A stretch of 18,283 nt of DNA from Candidatus Zambryskibacteria bacterium RIFCSPLOWO2_02_FULL_39_14 (GCA_001824135.1 MHWM01000019.1:5707-23989); one strand, 5' to 3'. Positions 6,055 to 14,451 are shown, counted from the first letter of the stretch. Notes: a model not told the origin generated them from the letters alone. Numbers and translations are program-made.

Positions 6055-8127
6055 ATGGTTAAAAAAATTTACCATTCAAACCTCTTTTTATTTACAGCCA
6101 CTGTTGTGCTGTTTTTTTCTGGTATGGTTGTTTTATGGACAGCCTCGCTCCGTATTCCGGCCCTAGAAAGCATTTCTGAACGCAGGGTTGACCAATCTAC
6201 CAAGATTTACGACCGTACGGGAGAAATCTTGCTCTACGACACATCTCGCGACGTTAGACGCGCGCTTATACCTTTTGAAGATATCTCGCCTTATGTTAAA
6301 TCTGCCACTTTAGCAATTGAAGATAAAGACTTTTACTATCACAACGGATTTCAGTTAACCTCATTTCTAAGAGCAGTTTTAGTAAACTTAACTACCCTCT
6401 CTTTCAGCCAAGGTGGCTCAACCATTACCCAACAAGTAGTTAAAAACTCAATACTAACCAAAGACAAAACACCTACTAGGAAATTAAAAGAGTTGATTTT
6501 AGCACTTAAACTTGAAAAAGTGCTAACTAAGGATGATATTTTGACTTTGTACTTAAACGAAATTCCTTACGGAGGAACTATTTATGGCATAGAAGAAGCT
6601 TCACAGGGTTTTTTCGGTAAAACAGCCTCTGATCTCACTTTAGCTGAATCAGCTTACATGGCTTCTTTACCCAAAGCTCCTACTTATTACTCTCCTTATG
6701 GTTCTCATAAGCAAGAATTGGAAGAACGAAAAAATCTGGTTCTTCGCGAAATGCTTGCCAATAACTTTATTTCTAAAGATGATTATGAAAACGCTTTAGA
6801 GGAAAAAGTGGAATTTAAACCTAGAGGAAATACGAGTAATATAAAAGCGCCTCATTTTATCTTTTTTGTCCTTGATCATCTGACTAAAAAATATGGTGAG
6901 GACATAATTACTAATGGCAATTTTAGAGTAATAACAACTTTAGACTATTCGATCCAACAAGACGCCGAAGCTGTGGCTAAAAAATACGGACCAATAAACA
7001 AAGAGCGATTCAACGGAGAAAACAATGCTATTGTGGCATTAGATCCAAAAACTGGAGATATTTTAGCCATGGTTGGTTCTAGAGATTATTTTGATAAAGA
7101 GATTGAAGGAAATTTTAATGCTGCTTTAGGTCACAGGCAACCGGGGTCAACATTTAAACCTATTGTTTATTCAGTATTATTTAACAGAGGCTTTACAGAC
7201 AACACACTTCTCTTTGATACTCCTATCCAATTTTCCCCTAATTGTGAGCCAAATGATTTCACAACAAATGAAATATGTTACTCGCCTGTAAATTACGATG
7301 ACCGTTTTCGGGGTCCTATAACTATCAGAAATGCTTTAGCTCAATCGGTTAACATCCCAGCTGTTGAGGCGCTTTATCTTGCTGGAGTAAAAAATGCTGT
7401 AGATTTGGCCAGAAACTTAGGTATTGATAGTCTGGTTAATCTTAGCGATTATGGATTGTCTTTAGTGCTTGGAGGAGGTTCTGTATCTCTTCTTGATATG
7501 GTGTCTACTTACTCTGTATTTGCTAACGACGGCGTACGCAACCCCTACAACCCCGTATTGCTGGTAGAAGACGCTCAAGGCAACACTGTGGATAGATACA
7601 TCACTTCATCGCATAGAGTGCTCCCAGAGCAAACTGCGCGGACAATATCCAGTATATTATCAGACAATGCGGCACGCACGCCGGCTTATGGTTCAAACTC
7701 TCCATTGTATGTAACTTCAAGAGACGTTGCGGTTAAAACAGGAACATCAAACGACTATCGCGATGCTTGGATTATAGGATATACGCCCAATATCGTTATA
7801 GGAGCTTGGGTTGGAAACAACGACAACTCACCAATGGAGAAGAAGGTAGCTGGACTAATAGTTTCTCCTTTATGGCGAGAGGTTATTGATAGAGTTCTTC
7901 CCAGAACAACTTTTGAATCTTTTATTCCTCCAGAAAAGGAAGATGTGTCAGAACTTAAACCGATTCTTAAGGGTGAGTTAGGTAGTGAGATACACTCAAT
8001 TCTTTATTGGGTTGATAAAAACAACCCGCGCGGTCCTTTGCCTCAAAATCCATCAAATGATCCACAGTTTCAAAATTGGGAATACGGCGTTAATCTATGG
8101 ACAGTTTTAAATAATCGCACAAACTAA
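6055..8127 (+). CDS. pbpA: Class A penicillin-binding protein (PBP1A family)
   Basis: 690 residues, bifunctional peptidoglycan glycosyltransferase and transpeptidase, anchored in the membrane with its catalytic part outside. A single N-terminal membrane segment covers about residues 9-31. The GT51 domain (about 60-230) has the catalytic Glu in IEDKDFYYH (E89) and G-G-S-T-I-T-Q-Q at 120-127. The transpeptidase domain (about 320-620) has all three motifs: S365-T-F-K368, S431-V-N433 and K561-T-G-T-S565. The C-terminal tail of about 60 residues has no extra domain I can name. It shows that the organism builds a crosslinked wall. The last four bases overlap the end of convergent dnaN, with no terminator between them. 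The symbol is generic; the family is certain. Confidence 0.95.
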   Translation: MVKKIYHSNLFLFTATVVLFFSGMVVLWTASLRIPALESISERRVDQSTKIYDRTGEILLYDTSRDVRRALIPFEDISPYVKSATLAIEDKDFYYHNGFQLTSFLRAVLVNLTTLSFSQGGSTITQQVVKNSILTKDKTPTRKLKELILALKLEKVLTKDDILTLYLNEIPYGGTIYGIEEASQGFFGKTASDLTLAESAYMASLPKAPTYYSPYGSHKQELEERKNLVLREMLANNFISKDDYENALEEKVEFKPRGNTSNIKAPHFIFFVLDHLTKKYGEDIITNGNFRVITTLDYSIQQDAEAVAKKYGPINKERFNGENNAIVALDPKTGDILAMVGSRDYFDKEIEGNFNAALGHRQPGSTFKPIVYSVLFNRGFTDNTLLFDTPIQFSPNCEPNDFTTNEICYSPVNYDDRFRGPITIRNALAQSVNIPAVEALYLAGVKNAVDLARNLGIDSLVNLSDYGLSLVLGGGSVSLLDMVSTYSVFANDGVRNPYNPVLLVEDAQGNTVDRYITSSHRVLPEQTARTISSILSDNAARTPAYGSNSPLYVTSRDVAVKTGTSNDYRDAWIIGYTPNIVIGAWVGNNDNSPMEKKVAGLIVSPLWREVIDRVLPRTTFESFIPPEKEDVSELKPILKGELGSEIHSILYWVDKNNPRGPLPQNPSNDPQFQNWEYGVNLWTVLNNRTN

Positions 8128-9227
8128 GATTGATTCATGGGCATCACTAGATAAAGAAAACTAGAATCACCAACTCCTTGGATAACAATAGGTTTGGCTT
8201 GACCACTAAATGTAAGTGAGATGCTGTCAGTAGTAATAGATTGGAAACAGTCTGTAAAGTAGCGATGATTAACATTAATAGAAATATCATCCCCCTCAAG
8301 GACAGAATCAACAGTATGAATACTCTCTCCCACTGTAGAATTTTTTGACTCTATTTCAAACTTCTTGTTTTTAGGAGACAAATGTAAGGTTAGTTGATTA
8401 AAGGCATCAGAGAAAATAAGGCTTGTTTTTAGTGAATTAATTAAGTCTTGTTTGAGTAAAACAGCCTTGGAGGTAATTTTCTTAGGTATGATTTGTTTAT
8501 AGTCAGGGAAGGTTCCTTCAATAATACGTGAGGTTAGATAAATATTTTGTGATCTTAGAGCCATTTGATGTTCTTCTATAGAAATAGAAGTTTCCTCCTC
8601 GCCTTTGTCAAAAATTTTAACTATTTCCATAGCATTTTTCTGCGGGATAAGAATCTGTTTAAAGTGTGGAATTTTTTTTACTCTTATTTTTTTCTCTGCT
8701 AATCTAAAAGAGTCTGTAGCGGCAAAAATAAGAAATTCACCATCATAAGTAACAGAGATTGATGATAATTCTGGTTTGACACTGCTAGTGGCTGCTGAAT
8801 AGATAACTGATCTTATGCCAAAAACGAGATCTCTTGTCGGTAAGGAAAAGGCTTTATCATCGCTTATTTCTGGAATAAGTGGAAAATCTTCACCGGAAAA
8901 GGTTTTTATACTTGTTTTAGTTGTTGACGTTTTAATTTCAAGAACTTGCTCTTTAGTATTTATAACAATATTTTTGTCTTTAGATAAAGAGGAAATAAAA
9001 GAAGATATTGTATGAGCAGGAACAACAATTATTCCAGGCTCCACAACCTTAACTGGTAGATTTATAGAGATACCCAGATCTAAATTAGTAGCCTTTATCG
9101 ATAGAATGTTTTGATGAGCATTTAAATAAAAACCAGAAAGTACGGGAAGCGTAGTATTTTTACCAGCTATTTTATCCGCTTTGTTTAGTGCCTCTTCTAG
9201 TTGGTCTTTAATACATTCTATTTTCAT
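8124..9227 (-). CDS. dnaN: DNA polymerase III beta subunit (sliding clamp)
   Basis: 367 residues, normal length. It forms the dimeric ring that holds the replicative polymerase on DNA and also contacts MutS, ligase and Hda/DnaA-type partners. Three repeated clamp folds of about 120 residues each are expected. Typical features seen are the start M-K-I-x-C-x-x-x-x-L, K-N-T-T-L-P-V-L-S-G in the first domain, FAATDSFRLA near residue 170, R-I-I-E-G-T-F-P-D-Y in the middle domain, and the C-terminal Y-L-V-M-P-M-N that lines the partner-binding pocket. It lies downstream of dnaA on the same strand with a 215-base spacer. recF and gyrB, frequent neighbours elsewhere, are absent; a PBP gene converges on it instead. 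Confidence 0.96.
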   Translation of the reverse strand: MKIECIKDQLEEALNKADKIAGKNTTLPVLSGFYLNAHQNILSIKATNLDLGISINLPVKVVEPGIIVVPAHTISSFISSLSKDKNIVINTKEQVLEIKTSTTKTSIKTFSGEDFPLIPEISDDKAFSLPTRDLVFGIRSVIYSAATSSVKPELSSISVTYDGEFLIFAATDSFRLAEKKIRVKKIPHFKQILIPQKNAMEIVKIFDKGEEETSISIEEHQMALRSQNIYLTSRIIEGTFPDYKQIIPKKITSKAVLLKQDLINSLKTSLIFSDAFNQLTLHLSPKNKKFEIESKNSTVGESIHTVDSVLEGDDISINVNHRYFTDCFQSITTDSISLTFSGQAKPIVIQGVGDSSFLYLVMPMNQS

Positions 9228-9442
9228 ATTTAAAATTTATTATTGTTATTAGTAGTGTGGATATGTGTATATGGTAATTTTGTTATTTTTGTAAGCCATT
9301 TATTGTTTATTTTTTTTACAACATCATGAGGATAAGTTGTTTGGTTTAGGAATAAGTTACTGAAAAAATATTTTTCTGTACCTACTTTTATTATCTTATT
9401 AACATGATTTATATAGTTTCTCCACATGTTATTTCACAGTTA
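9228..9442. other. oriC: Probable replication origin (oriC) between dnaN and dnaA
   Basis: This 215-base AT-rich spacer has four 9-mers that each differ at one base from the DnaA box TTATNCACA or its complement: TGTGGATAT (9256-9264), TGTGTATAT (9264-9272, sharing one base with the first), TGAGGATAA (9327-9335) and, in the opposite direction, TTCTCCACA (9418-9426). Between the outer boxes lies a very AT-rich stretch with a 6-bp inverted repeat (GAAAAA/TTTTTC near 9362-9376) that could be the unwinding region. A 65-codon open frame on the minus strand (9230-9427) looks non-coding (runs of N, K and T, no family features). An origin next to dnaA is the bacterial norm; the exact limits are inferred. 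Confidence 0.6.
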
Positions 9443-10789
9443 TTACACAGCTAGTAAATTTCTAATATGACTAACATCTTCTACTAATGATTGATCTTCT
9501 TTAATATCAGTTTTTATTTTTTCACATGAGTGAATGACTGTTGTGTGATCTCTCCCGCCTAATTTTTGTCCAATCGACGGGTAAGAGATATTAAAATCTT
9601 CTCGTAGTATATACATAATAATTTGTCTTGGTCTAATTACTTCCTTATGTCTTGTTTTTTCGTAAATACTATCCTCTTTAATGTTATAAAAGTCAGAGAC
9701 AATTCTAACAACGTCCTTAACAGCAATAGTCTTTTTTGGTTTAGTATTATTTTTTATATAATTTCTTACATCAGTCATCAAAATTTCCCTATTTTTTAGT
9801 TGAGCATGGCAAAGTAGGGTGTTAACAGCCCCCTCAAGGTCTCTAATATTGCCATTTATAGTGTGAGCAAGGTAATCTATGATTTCTGGTGATAAAGAAA
9901 TGTTTTGTTGAGTTGCCTTTGCTGAAATTATGGCAATTCTAGATTCTTTATCTGGCGCTGGTATATCTACAGTCATACCAGCAGAAAGTCTGGATTTAAG
10001 TCTTTCTTCAAGCCCGGTAATAAAATATGGGTGTTTGTCGGAAGAAAAGATAATTTGCCTATTATTATCATATAAAGTGTTGAATAAGTGGAATAATTCC
10101 TCCTGAAACTTCTGTTTTTCTGAGAAAAATTGAATATCATCAACTATTAAAACATCATATTTGCGATATTTTTCTTTAAAAACATTCATTTTCTGATTTT
10201 GGAGAGCATTCATGCAATCTTGCCCAAATTGTTCTGAAGTCATGTAATAGACCTTTTTACCGGGATTAGTCGTCTTTATATAATTACCAACAGCTTGTAT
10301 TAAATGAGTCTTACCATGACCGGTAGAACCATGGATAAAAAGAGGATTGTACATTATACCCGGCTTTTTAATAACAGCTTGAGCAGCAGCATGAGCCAGT
10401 TCATTAAATGGACCTATAACGAACGTATCGAAGGTGTATCGCGGATTTAAATTATCATCTTTATTGACATATGTTTCCGGTAGAGGAAGTTCTTTAGTCT
10501 GGAGTTCATGTACTGACCTATCATCTCTTCTGTGTGTTTCTTCTTTGTTTATAACATATTCTATAGCGTGGATAGAACTCTCTATATTCCTAAGGCTTTT
10601 AAGGATAGTGTTGTGGTATTTAGTTAAAAGCCACTCTTTAACAAAAGCATTTGGTACTGATAATATGACGACCCCGCCATCTTCTTTAACAATACGAGTA
10701 TCTTTAAACCATGTTGTGAAATTGGCGCTAGAGATACCTAACTCCATCTCTACTAAAACGCTTTGCCAAAGTTGCTTGTAGTCCATCAT
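9443..10789 (-). CDS. dnaA: Chromosomal replication initiator DnaA
   Basis: 448 residues from the first ATG; a second ATG follows directly, so the start may shift by one codon. DnaA binds DnaA boxes, melts the origin and loads the helicase; it also regulates transcription. Domain I is about 1-85, followed by a short variable linker. The AAA+ domain has Walker A GSTGHGKT (154-161), Walker B VLIVDDIQFF (D217/D218) and the arginine-finger region ERLKSRLSAGMTVDI. Domain IV ends with the DNA-binding signature GGRDHTTVIHSCEKI (from 411). It is divergent from rpmH, as in many bacteria. No Shine-Dalgarno is seen; AT-rich -10-like boxes lie 15-30 bases upstream. Confidence 0.97.
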   Translation of the reverse strand: MMDYKQLWQSVLVEMELGISSANFTTWFKDTRIVKEDGGVVILSVPNAFVKEWLLTKYHNTILKSLRNIESSIHAIEYVINKEETHRRDDRSVHELQTKELPLPETYVNKDDNLNPRYTFDTFVIGPFNELAHAAAQAVIKKPGIMYNPLFIHGSTGHGKTHLIQAVGNYIKTTNPGKKVYYMTSEQFGQDCMNALQNQKMNVFKEKYRKYDVLIVDDIQFFSEKQKFQEELFHLFNTLYDNNRQIIFSSDKHPYFITGLEERLKSRLSAGMTVDIPAPDKESRIAIISAKATQQNISLSPEIIDYLAHTINGNIRDLEGAVNTLLCHAQLKNREILMTDVRNYIKNNTKPKKTIAVKDVVRIVSDFYNIKEDSIYEKTRHKEVIRPRQIIMYILREDFNISYPSIGQKLGGRDHTTVIHSCEKIKTDIKEDQSLVEDVSHIRNLLAV

Positions 10790-10838
10790 GAAAATTCTTA
10801 ATTCAATATAGTATATCTTTTAAGAGCAAGATAAAAAC

Positions 10839-10867
10839 TTGTTAAATGTTCAAAAAATGTTTATAAT
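10839..10867 (+). promoter_or_regulatory. Sigma70-type promoter of rpmH-rnpA(-yidC)
   Basis: TTGTTA (10839-10844), a 17-base spacer and a perfect TATAAT (10862-10867) lie 24 bases upstream of the rpmH ATG. This is the best full promoter on the plus strand and is correctly placed for a ribosomal protein operon. The -10 box lies inside the 11-bp tandem repeat at 10857-10878, so DnaA or another protein bound there could affect transcription. Confidence 0.65.
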
Positions 10868-10878
10868 ATGTTTATAAC
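10857..10878. repeat. 11-bp tandem repeat, possible DnaA-box pair
   Basis: ATGTTTATAAT is followed at once by ATGTTTATAAC (10 of 11 identical). Each contains TGTTTATAA, the complement of TTATAAACA, one base from the DnaA box TTATNCACA. The 11-base period places both copies on the same DNA face. The repeat overlaps the rpmH -10 box. Confidence 0.5.
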
Positions 10879-10891
10879 CTGTTAAGAAAAA

Positions 10892-11026
10892 ATGTCTACA
10901 ACATATAAACCAAAAAGACGCAAACGAGCCAGAACTCATGGGTTTCTTTCAAGACAGAAAACTTCTACTGGTAAAAGAACTATTAGAAACAGACGACGAA
11001 AAGGAAGATCTCGTTTAGCTCTATAA
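10892..11026 (+). CDS. rpmH: Ribosomal protein bL34
   Basis: 44 residues, extremely basic. The pattern TYKPKRRKRARTHGFLSR, followed by T-x-x-G-K-R-T-I and R-R-R-K-G-R-S-R-L, is the full-length bL34 signature. It is a small protein of the large ribosomal subunit. The ATG lies 24 bases after a good -10 box. The stop TAA is followed with no gap by the rnpA ATG (TAAATG), so the two are one transcription unit and probably translationally coupled. It is too short to appear in many automatic calls but unmistakable here. Confidence 0.97.
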   Translation: MSTTYKPKRRKRARTHGFLSRQKTSTGKRTIRNRRRKGRSRLAL

Positions 11027-11344
11027 ATGATTTCTAAAAATAGAAGAATACCACGAGAACTCTTTAAGCCACTTTTAGAGTCTAGAAAATATTTTAACTC
11101 TGCGCACTTTTCTTTGCGCATAGCTAAAGCGGAAACACCTCGTTTAACTATCTCCGTATCAAAAAAAGTTTCTAAAAAGGCAGTAGTCAGAAATAAAATT
11201 CGTCGTCGCGTTTATTCAGCTGTCCATAACCTTATGCCCGAGCTTTCAGACAACCTTTTTCTTTTAATTGCTAAAGCAGGATCAGAAAATATAAAAGGTC
11301 AAGATCTTAAAGATGAACTAGTCGAGCTTCTTAAAAAAGTATAA
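11027..11344 (+). CDS. rnpA: Ribonuclease P protein component
   Basis: 105 residues, a normal to slightly short RnpA. It is the basic protein partner of the RNase P ribozyme, which trims 5' ends of tRNA precursors. The family core is clear: L-T-I-S-V-S-K-K-V-S-K-K-A-V-V-R-N-K-I-R-R-R (about 40-61), including the RNR-type motif that contacts the RNA, preceded by F-N-S-A-H-F-S-L-R. It directly abuts rpmH and lies nine bases before yidC, the conserved rpmH-rnpA-yidC order. The RNase P RNA itself is not found in this window. Confidence 0.95.
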   Translation: MISKNRRIPRELFKPLLESRKYFNSAHFSLRIAKAETPRLTISVSKKVSKKAVVRNKIRRRVYSAVHNLMPELSDNLFLLIAKAGSENIKGQDLKDELVELLKKV

Positions 11345-11353
11345 AATTAACAA

Positions 11354-12070
11354 ATGTCTTTTCTTTATCACACATTTTTCTTCGACCCACTTTATAATAT
11401 TTTAGTTTTTGCATTTAACATACTACCTTGGATTGACGCTGGTGCTATTGTTATACTCCTTACTATTTTAGTTCGTTTGATTATTTTTCCACTTTCAAAG
11501 AAAGCAGTGCTTACTCAAGTAAAAATGGCCGAAATAGGTCCCGATCTAGCTGATATTAAAGAGAAATATAAAGATAATGCAGAAGAACAAGCAAGAAAAA
11601 CTCTAGCTCTTTATAAAGAGAAAGGAGTTAATCCGTTTTCAGGTATATTAATTATCATTATTCAGATTCCCATCATTCTTTCTTTGTACCAGATTTTTCT
11701 GCATTTTCCAGAAGTAAATTCCTCTCTGCTTTATTCATTTGTGGCTATACCTGAGCATATTAATACAACTTTCTTAGGTTTTCTTGATATTACAGCCAAG
11801 AGTATTCCCCTTGCTGTGTTTGCTGCTGTTTCTACGTTTTTTCAATTTAAATTTTCAATGAAAGGACAAGATAAACCAAAAGGAAATTCATTTGGAGACA
11901 ATCTTGCCCGCAGTATGCAGACTCAGATGAAATACTTTTTTCCGGTAATAGTTTTTTTTATTTCCTATAATATTTCTGGAGTAATAGCTTTATATTGGCT
12001 AACTACAAATCTTTTTACTATTGCTCAAGAACTTTTTATTCGCAGAAAACTTAAAACTACGGAAGTCTAA
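11354..12070 (+). CDS. yidC: YidC/Oxa1-family membrane protein insertase
   Basis: 238 residues, the short form without the large extracytoplasmic domain of Gram-negative YidC. It inserts and folds membrane proteins, alone or with SecYEG. Hydrophobic segments lie at about 14-46, 95-120, 130-160 and 195-225. The first core helix has the conserved groove arginine (R41 in LTILVRLIIFPLSKKA), followed by the cytoplasmic coiled hairpin M-A-E-I-G-P-D-L-x-D-I-K-E-K-Y. A basic C-terminus (FIRRKLKTTEV) fits a ribosome-contacting tail. There is no classic signal peptide or lipobox. It is third in the rpmH-rnpA-yidC unit. Its final 14 bases overlap the end of the convergent next gene. Confidence 0.95.
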   Translation: MSFLYHTFFFDPLYNILVFAFNILPWIDAGAIVILLTILVRLIIFPLSKKAVLTQVKMAEIGPDLADIKEKYKDNAEEQARKTLALYKEKGVNPFSGILIIIIQIPIILSLYQIFLHFPEVNSSLLYSFVAIPEHINTTFLGFLDITAKSIPLAVFAAVSTFFQFKFSMKGQDKPKGNSFGDNLARSMQTQMKYFFPVIVFFISYNISGVIALYWLTTNLFTIAQELFIRRKLKTTEV

Positions 12071-13295
12071 ATGCCCATAAGGTTAGATCATTTTTATTTA
12101 TAAAGATAAGATAATTTTCATCTGAAGAAAGCTTTGGTTCCATTACATCAATATCAATACCAAGACTTGTTTTTGGTTCCACTAAGACTTGTTTCGTTTC
12201 AGTTTTAGTATTAAACAGCCAAATATTATCAGAGAAATGTGTTGCCCCCATATACCAATTTTCAGGTTCTGCATTACTTATTTTATTATATGGTACTCCA
12301 CAGAAAAATACATCAACATTTTTTATACTCCAAATACATTTTTCTGATAATGTTGCCGGTGATATTTCAGAAAGAGTTTGAGAGCTAAGATTTTTTGCAA
12401 CCAATTTTATTTCATTGCCATTCATATATGAATAAAGTACTTTACTACCAGACGCATTAGGTTTTATCGTTAATCCATTTAATGGTCCTAAAATTTTTTT
12501 AAGTGTTCCACCAGATGTGTTTAATGTATAGGCATATCCTGAAGCTTGAGAGCTTGCTTTTGTGTGTATAAATAGATTATTGCCGGCAATAGCTAGTTGC
12601 CAGTCGTTAAACGGAGAATTAAGAAGAGTTCTCGAGCCAGTACCATTAAAAGCTGAAGATACTATAGAAGAAGTGTCTCGTAAAGAGTAAAAGAGTGTAT
12701 TACCAGAGCCTACAGTGACAGAGTTTATATCTCCGCGTAAAGCTGTGGATGAGACTGTGTAAAGAGTGCTGGTTGATTTGGGTTGGGTAAGAGTAAGAGA
12801 AAGATTTTCAACCACATCAGAATCACCCTTAAGTGATCTTAGAAGGACTGCATTGCCATCTGGTCTAAAGTAAGCTTCATAAATTTTCGGTAAAGTGTTG
12901 TTTGTAACCTTTATCTTATCTAGTGGTGTGGAACTAGCACTTGAAGGCAATGCTACATCGTAGATGTGTCCTGTACCACGGTCAACATATCGAACAACAG
13001 TCTGGTTATTTCTATTTAAAACTAGAGTACCAGCTACAGGGGTATTAGAGATACGAAACAAATTAACGATTGGTATGCCAAATTGGTCAAAGGAAGTAGT
13101 TTCTATACTTCCACTACCAATATCGCCTAACGGCAATGTACCTATATTTATATCTTCACCGGTACCAAATGGTAAAATATCTCTAATAATCTCTGTAGTA
13201 GGTATGTTTTTCTCTCGTAAAAGAAGATACCACCACAAAAAGGCAATGAGAGTTATTGATATGATTATTATTAAAATTGTATATATTTTTCTCAT
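12057..13295 (-). CDS. Membrane-anchored, probably beta-propeller extracytoplasmic protein
   Basis: 412 residues. An N-terminal membrane anchor (MRKIYTILIIIISITLIAFLWWYLLL, about 5-26) is followed by a Gly/Pro/Thr linker to about residue 70 and then a long beta-rich region with repeating blocks that end in patterns like VLLRSLKGDSD, LFYSLRDTSS, VLYSYMNGNE and YLIFINKNDLTLWAF. Such YxF/xSxD repeats resemble TolB/WD40-like propellers, but no single family is certain. It is last in the minus-strand secretion cluster, 38 bases after the pilin-like gene, so a role in that apparatus or in surface display is likely by context. TAAAAT and TATAAA boxes lie 9-22 bases before the ATG, so it may also have its own promoter. 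Confidence 0.65.
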   Translation of the reverse strand: MRKIYTILIIIISITLIAFLWWYLLLREKNIPTTEIIRDILPFGTGEDINIGTLPLGDIGSGSIETTSFDQFGIPIVNLFRISNTPVAGTLVLNRNNQTVVRYVDRGTGHIYDVALPSSASSTPLDKIKVTNNTLPKIYEAYFRPDGNAVLLRSLKGDSDVVENLSLTLTQPKSTSTLYTVSSTALRGDINSVTVGSGNTLFYSLRDTSSIVSSAFNGTGSRTLLNSPFNDWQLAIAGNNLFIHTKASSQASGYAYTLNTSGGTLKKILGPLNGLTIKPNASGSKVLYSYMNGNEIKLVAKNLSSQTLSEISPATLSEKCIWSIKNVDVFFCGVPYNKISNAEPENWYMGATHFSDNIWLFNTKTETKQVLVEPKTSLGIDIDVMEPKLSSDENYLIFINKNDLTLWAFRLP

Positions 13296-13333
13296 TAAAA
13301 TGTTTTTATAATTTTACCATTTGGTTGTAAATG

Positions 13334-13747
13334 TTATCTTCCACCTCCACCATCGGGGTTTATTCCTTGTCTCGGTATATCTAGATTAATTTCTACCAAA
13401 TTAGGATTGACCGTGTAGAGAATAAGCCATGCGCTTATAGCTAATAGTAATCCCCAAATAGCATTTTTAATAGTATCCTTAGCTTCATTTTTAGCACCAA
13501 ATGCATCAGTGGACATATATTGAATACCGCCATAAATTATTTTAAGAACGGCTAAACCGCCAGCTATAGCAATGATTAAATTAAAAATACCAATAATATA
13601 CGGACCAGCAGTGGTAGTGTTTTCTACATATCCTTCTAAGGGTGCTAAGAGTGTGTATTCAGTTTGTTCTTGGGCAAATATTTTATATGGAGACAAATTT
13701 ACGCCAAGTACTATAGTGAGAATAGTTAAAATTATAAATAATTTCAT
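13334..13747 (-). CDS. VirB2/TrbC-like pilin subunit
   Basis: 137 residues. A signal peptide at 1-25 (probable cut after F-A) is followed by a short exposed stretch and two membrane helices at about 50-74 and 95-112, with a polar loop between them that contains FGAKNEAKDTIKNAIWGL. This size, two-helix layout and loop are what VirB2/TrbC pilins and the pilin family common in Patescibacteria look like. The tail ends in a glycine run, G-G-G-G-R. Its ATG overlaps the TGA of the upstream gene (ATGA), so the two are translationally coupled. The virB4-type ATPase in the same cluster supports a type IV secretion-like role. It could also be a structural pore or pseudopilin. Confidence 0.75.
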   Translation of the reverse strand: MKLFIILTILTIVLGVNLSPYKIFAQEQTEYTLLAPLEGYVENTTTAGPYIIGIFNLIIAIAGGLAVLKIIYGGIQYMSTDAFGAKNEAKDTIKNAIWGLLLAISAWLILYTVNPNLVEINLDIPRQGINPDGGGGR

Positions 13748-14445
13748 ATTTTTGTATTATTCTCGAATTTTATCAAGAAATTTTTATTAATATCTTGTGT
13801 GATATCATTTTTATTTGAAACACGCACTCTGATTTCTGATGAACCAGCGGTATTGTCTGGAGTACGGTAAGTAACAGAGCTTCCGTTCTTACCGACACCT
13901 GCGTTAGTATTCCACTCGTAATCAATTGCGTCATCAGTACGATTTAAAATATCGAAGAAAAATGGAAATGCCGATAGAGTAATTTCTCTTTCTAAAAGTT
14001 GGTAAGTCTTCCCTACTTCTTTATGAAACATGAATCCATACAAGGGATTATTTTCATATACTGTAAGTTTTGAAGTGATGGGGGTAATGATAACAGAGGC
14101 GCTGGCTAGTACGGTGTTTTGGTTGGAAATAATCTCTACTTTAACACTTTGAGGTTTAGAGAGAATGGAATCGGAAAAAGATAAATAATTTTTGCCTACC
14201 CCAGAAATATTACCAAGTATCACACCATTTTTAGTCCATTTATAATTTAAATTTGCTGATGATCCTAATTCTTGCGGAATAGCTACTAGTTTAATCCTAG
14301 ACTGACTGGACCAGAGAGTTCGACCTTTGTAGAAAGGTGATGTGTAAGTATCGCCTTGCCAGAGTAGATCTACTGATTGCGCTTGCAAACTATATACTGG
14401 CGTTAAGAAAGTTAAGATGAGAAGTGAAAAAACGATTTTCTTCAT
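13744..14445 (-). CDS. Secreted beta-sandwich-like protein of the secretion cluster
   Basis: 233 residues. A clear signal peptide (MKKIVFSLLILTFLTPVYSL, cut probably after Q-A at 22) and no further membrane helix, so it is exported. The mature part has two blocks that look Ig/PKD-like: L-N-Y-K-W-T-K-N-G-V-I-L-G then V-K-V-E-I-I-S, and I-D-Y-E-W-N-T-N-A-G-V-G then I-R-V-R-V-S-N-K. The repeated (Y-x-W-x...N-G) pattern is typical of such folds, but no family is sure. It is coupled to the VirB2-like gene by a 4-base overlap, so it is probably made with it, perhaps as a surface or adhesion subunit. A CATAAT box six bases before its ATG suggests a separate leaderless transcript. Confidence 0.65.
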   Translation of the reverse strand: MKKIVFSLLILTFLTPVYSLQAQSVDLLWQGDTYTSPFYKGRTLWSSQSRIKLVAIPQELGSSANLNYKWTKNGVILGNISGVGKNYLSFSDSILSKPQSVKVEIISNQNTVLASASVIITPITSKLTVYENNPLYGFMFHKEVGKTYQLLEREITLSAFPFFFDILNRTDDAIDYEWNTNAGVGKNGSSVTYRTPDNTAGSSEIRVRVSNKNDITQDINKNFLIKFENNTKI

Positions 14446-14451
14446 ATTACT

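Noticed and set aside
9230..9427. 65-codon minus-strand open frame between dnaN and dnaA
   Set aside because: Low-complexity composition typical of AT-rich DNA, no family features and no start signal; it lies in the likely origin and its end touches the dnaN start.
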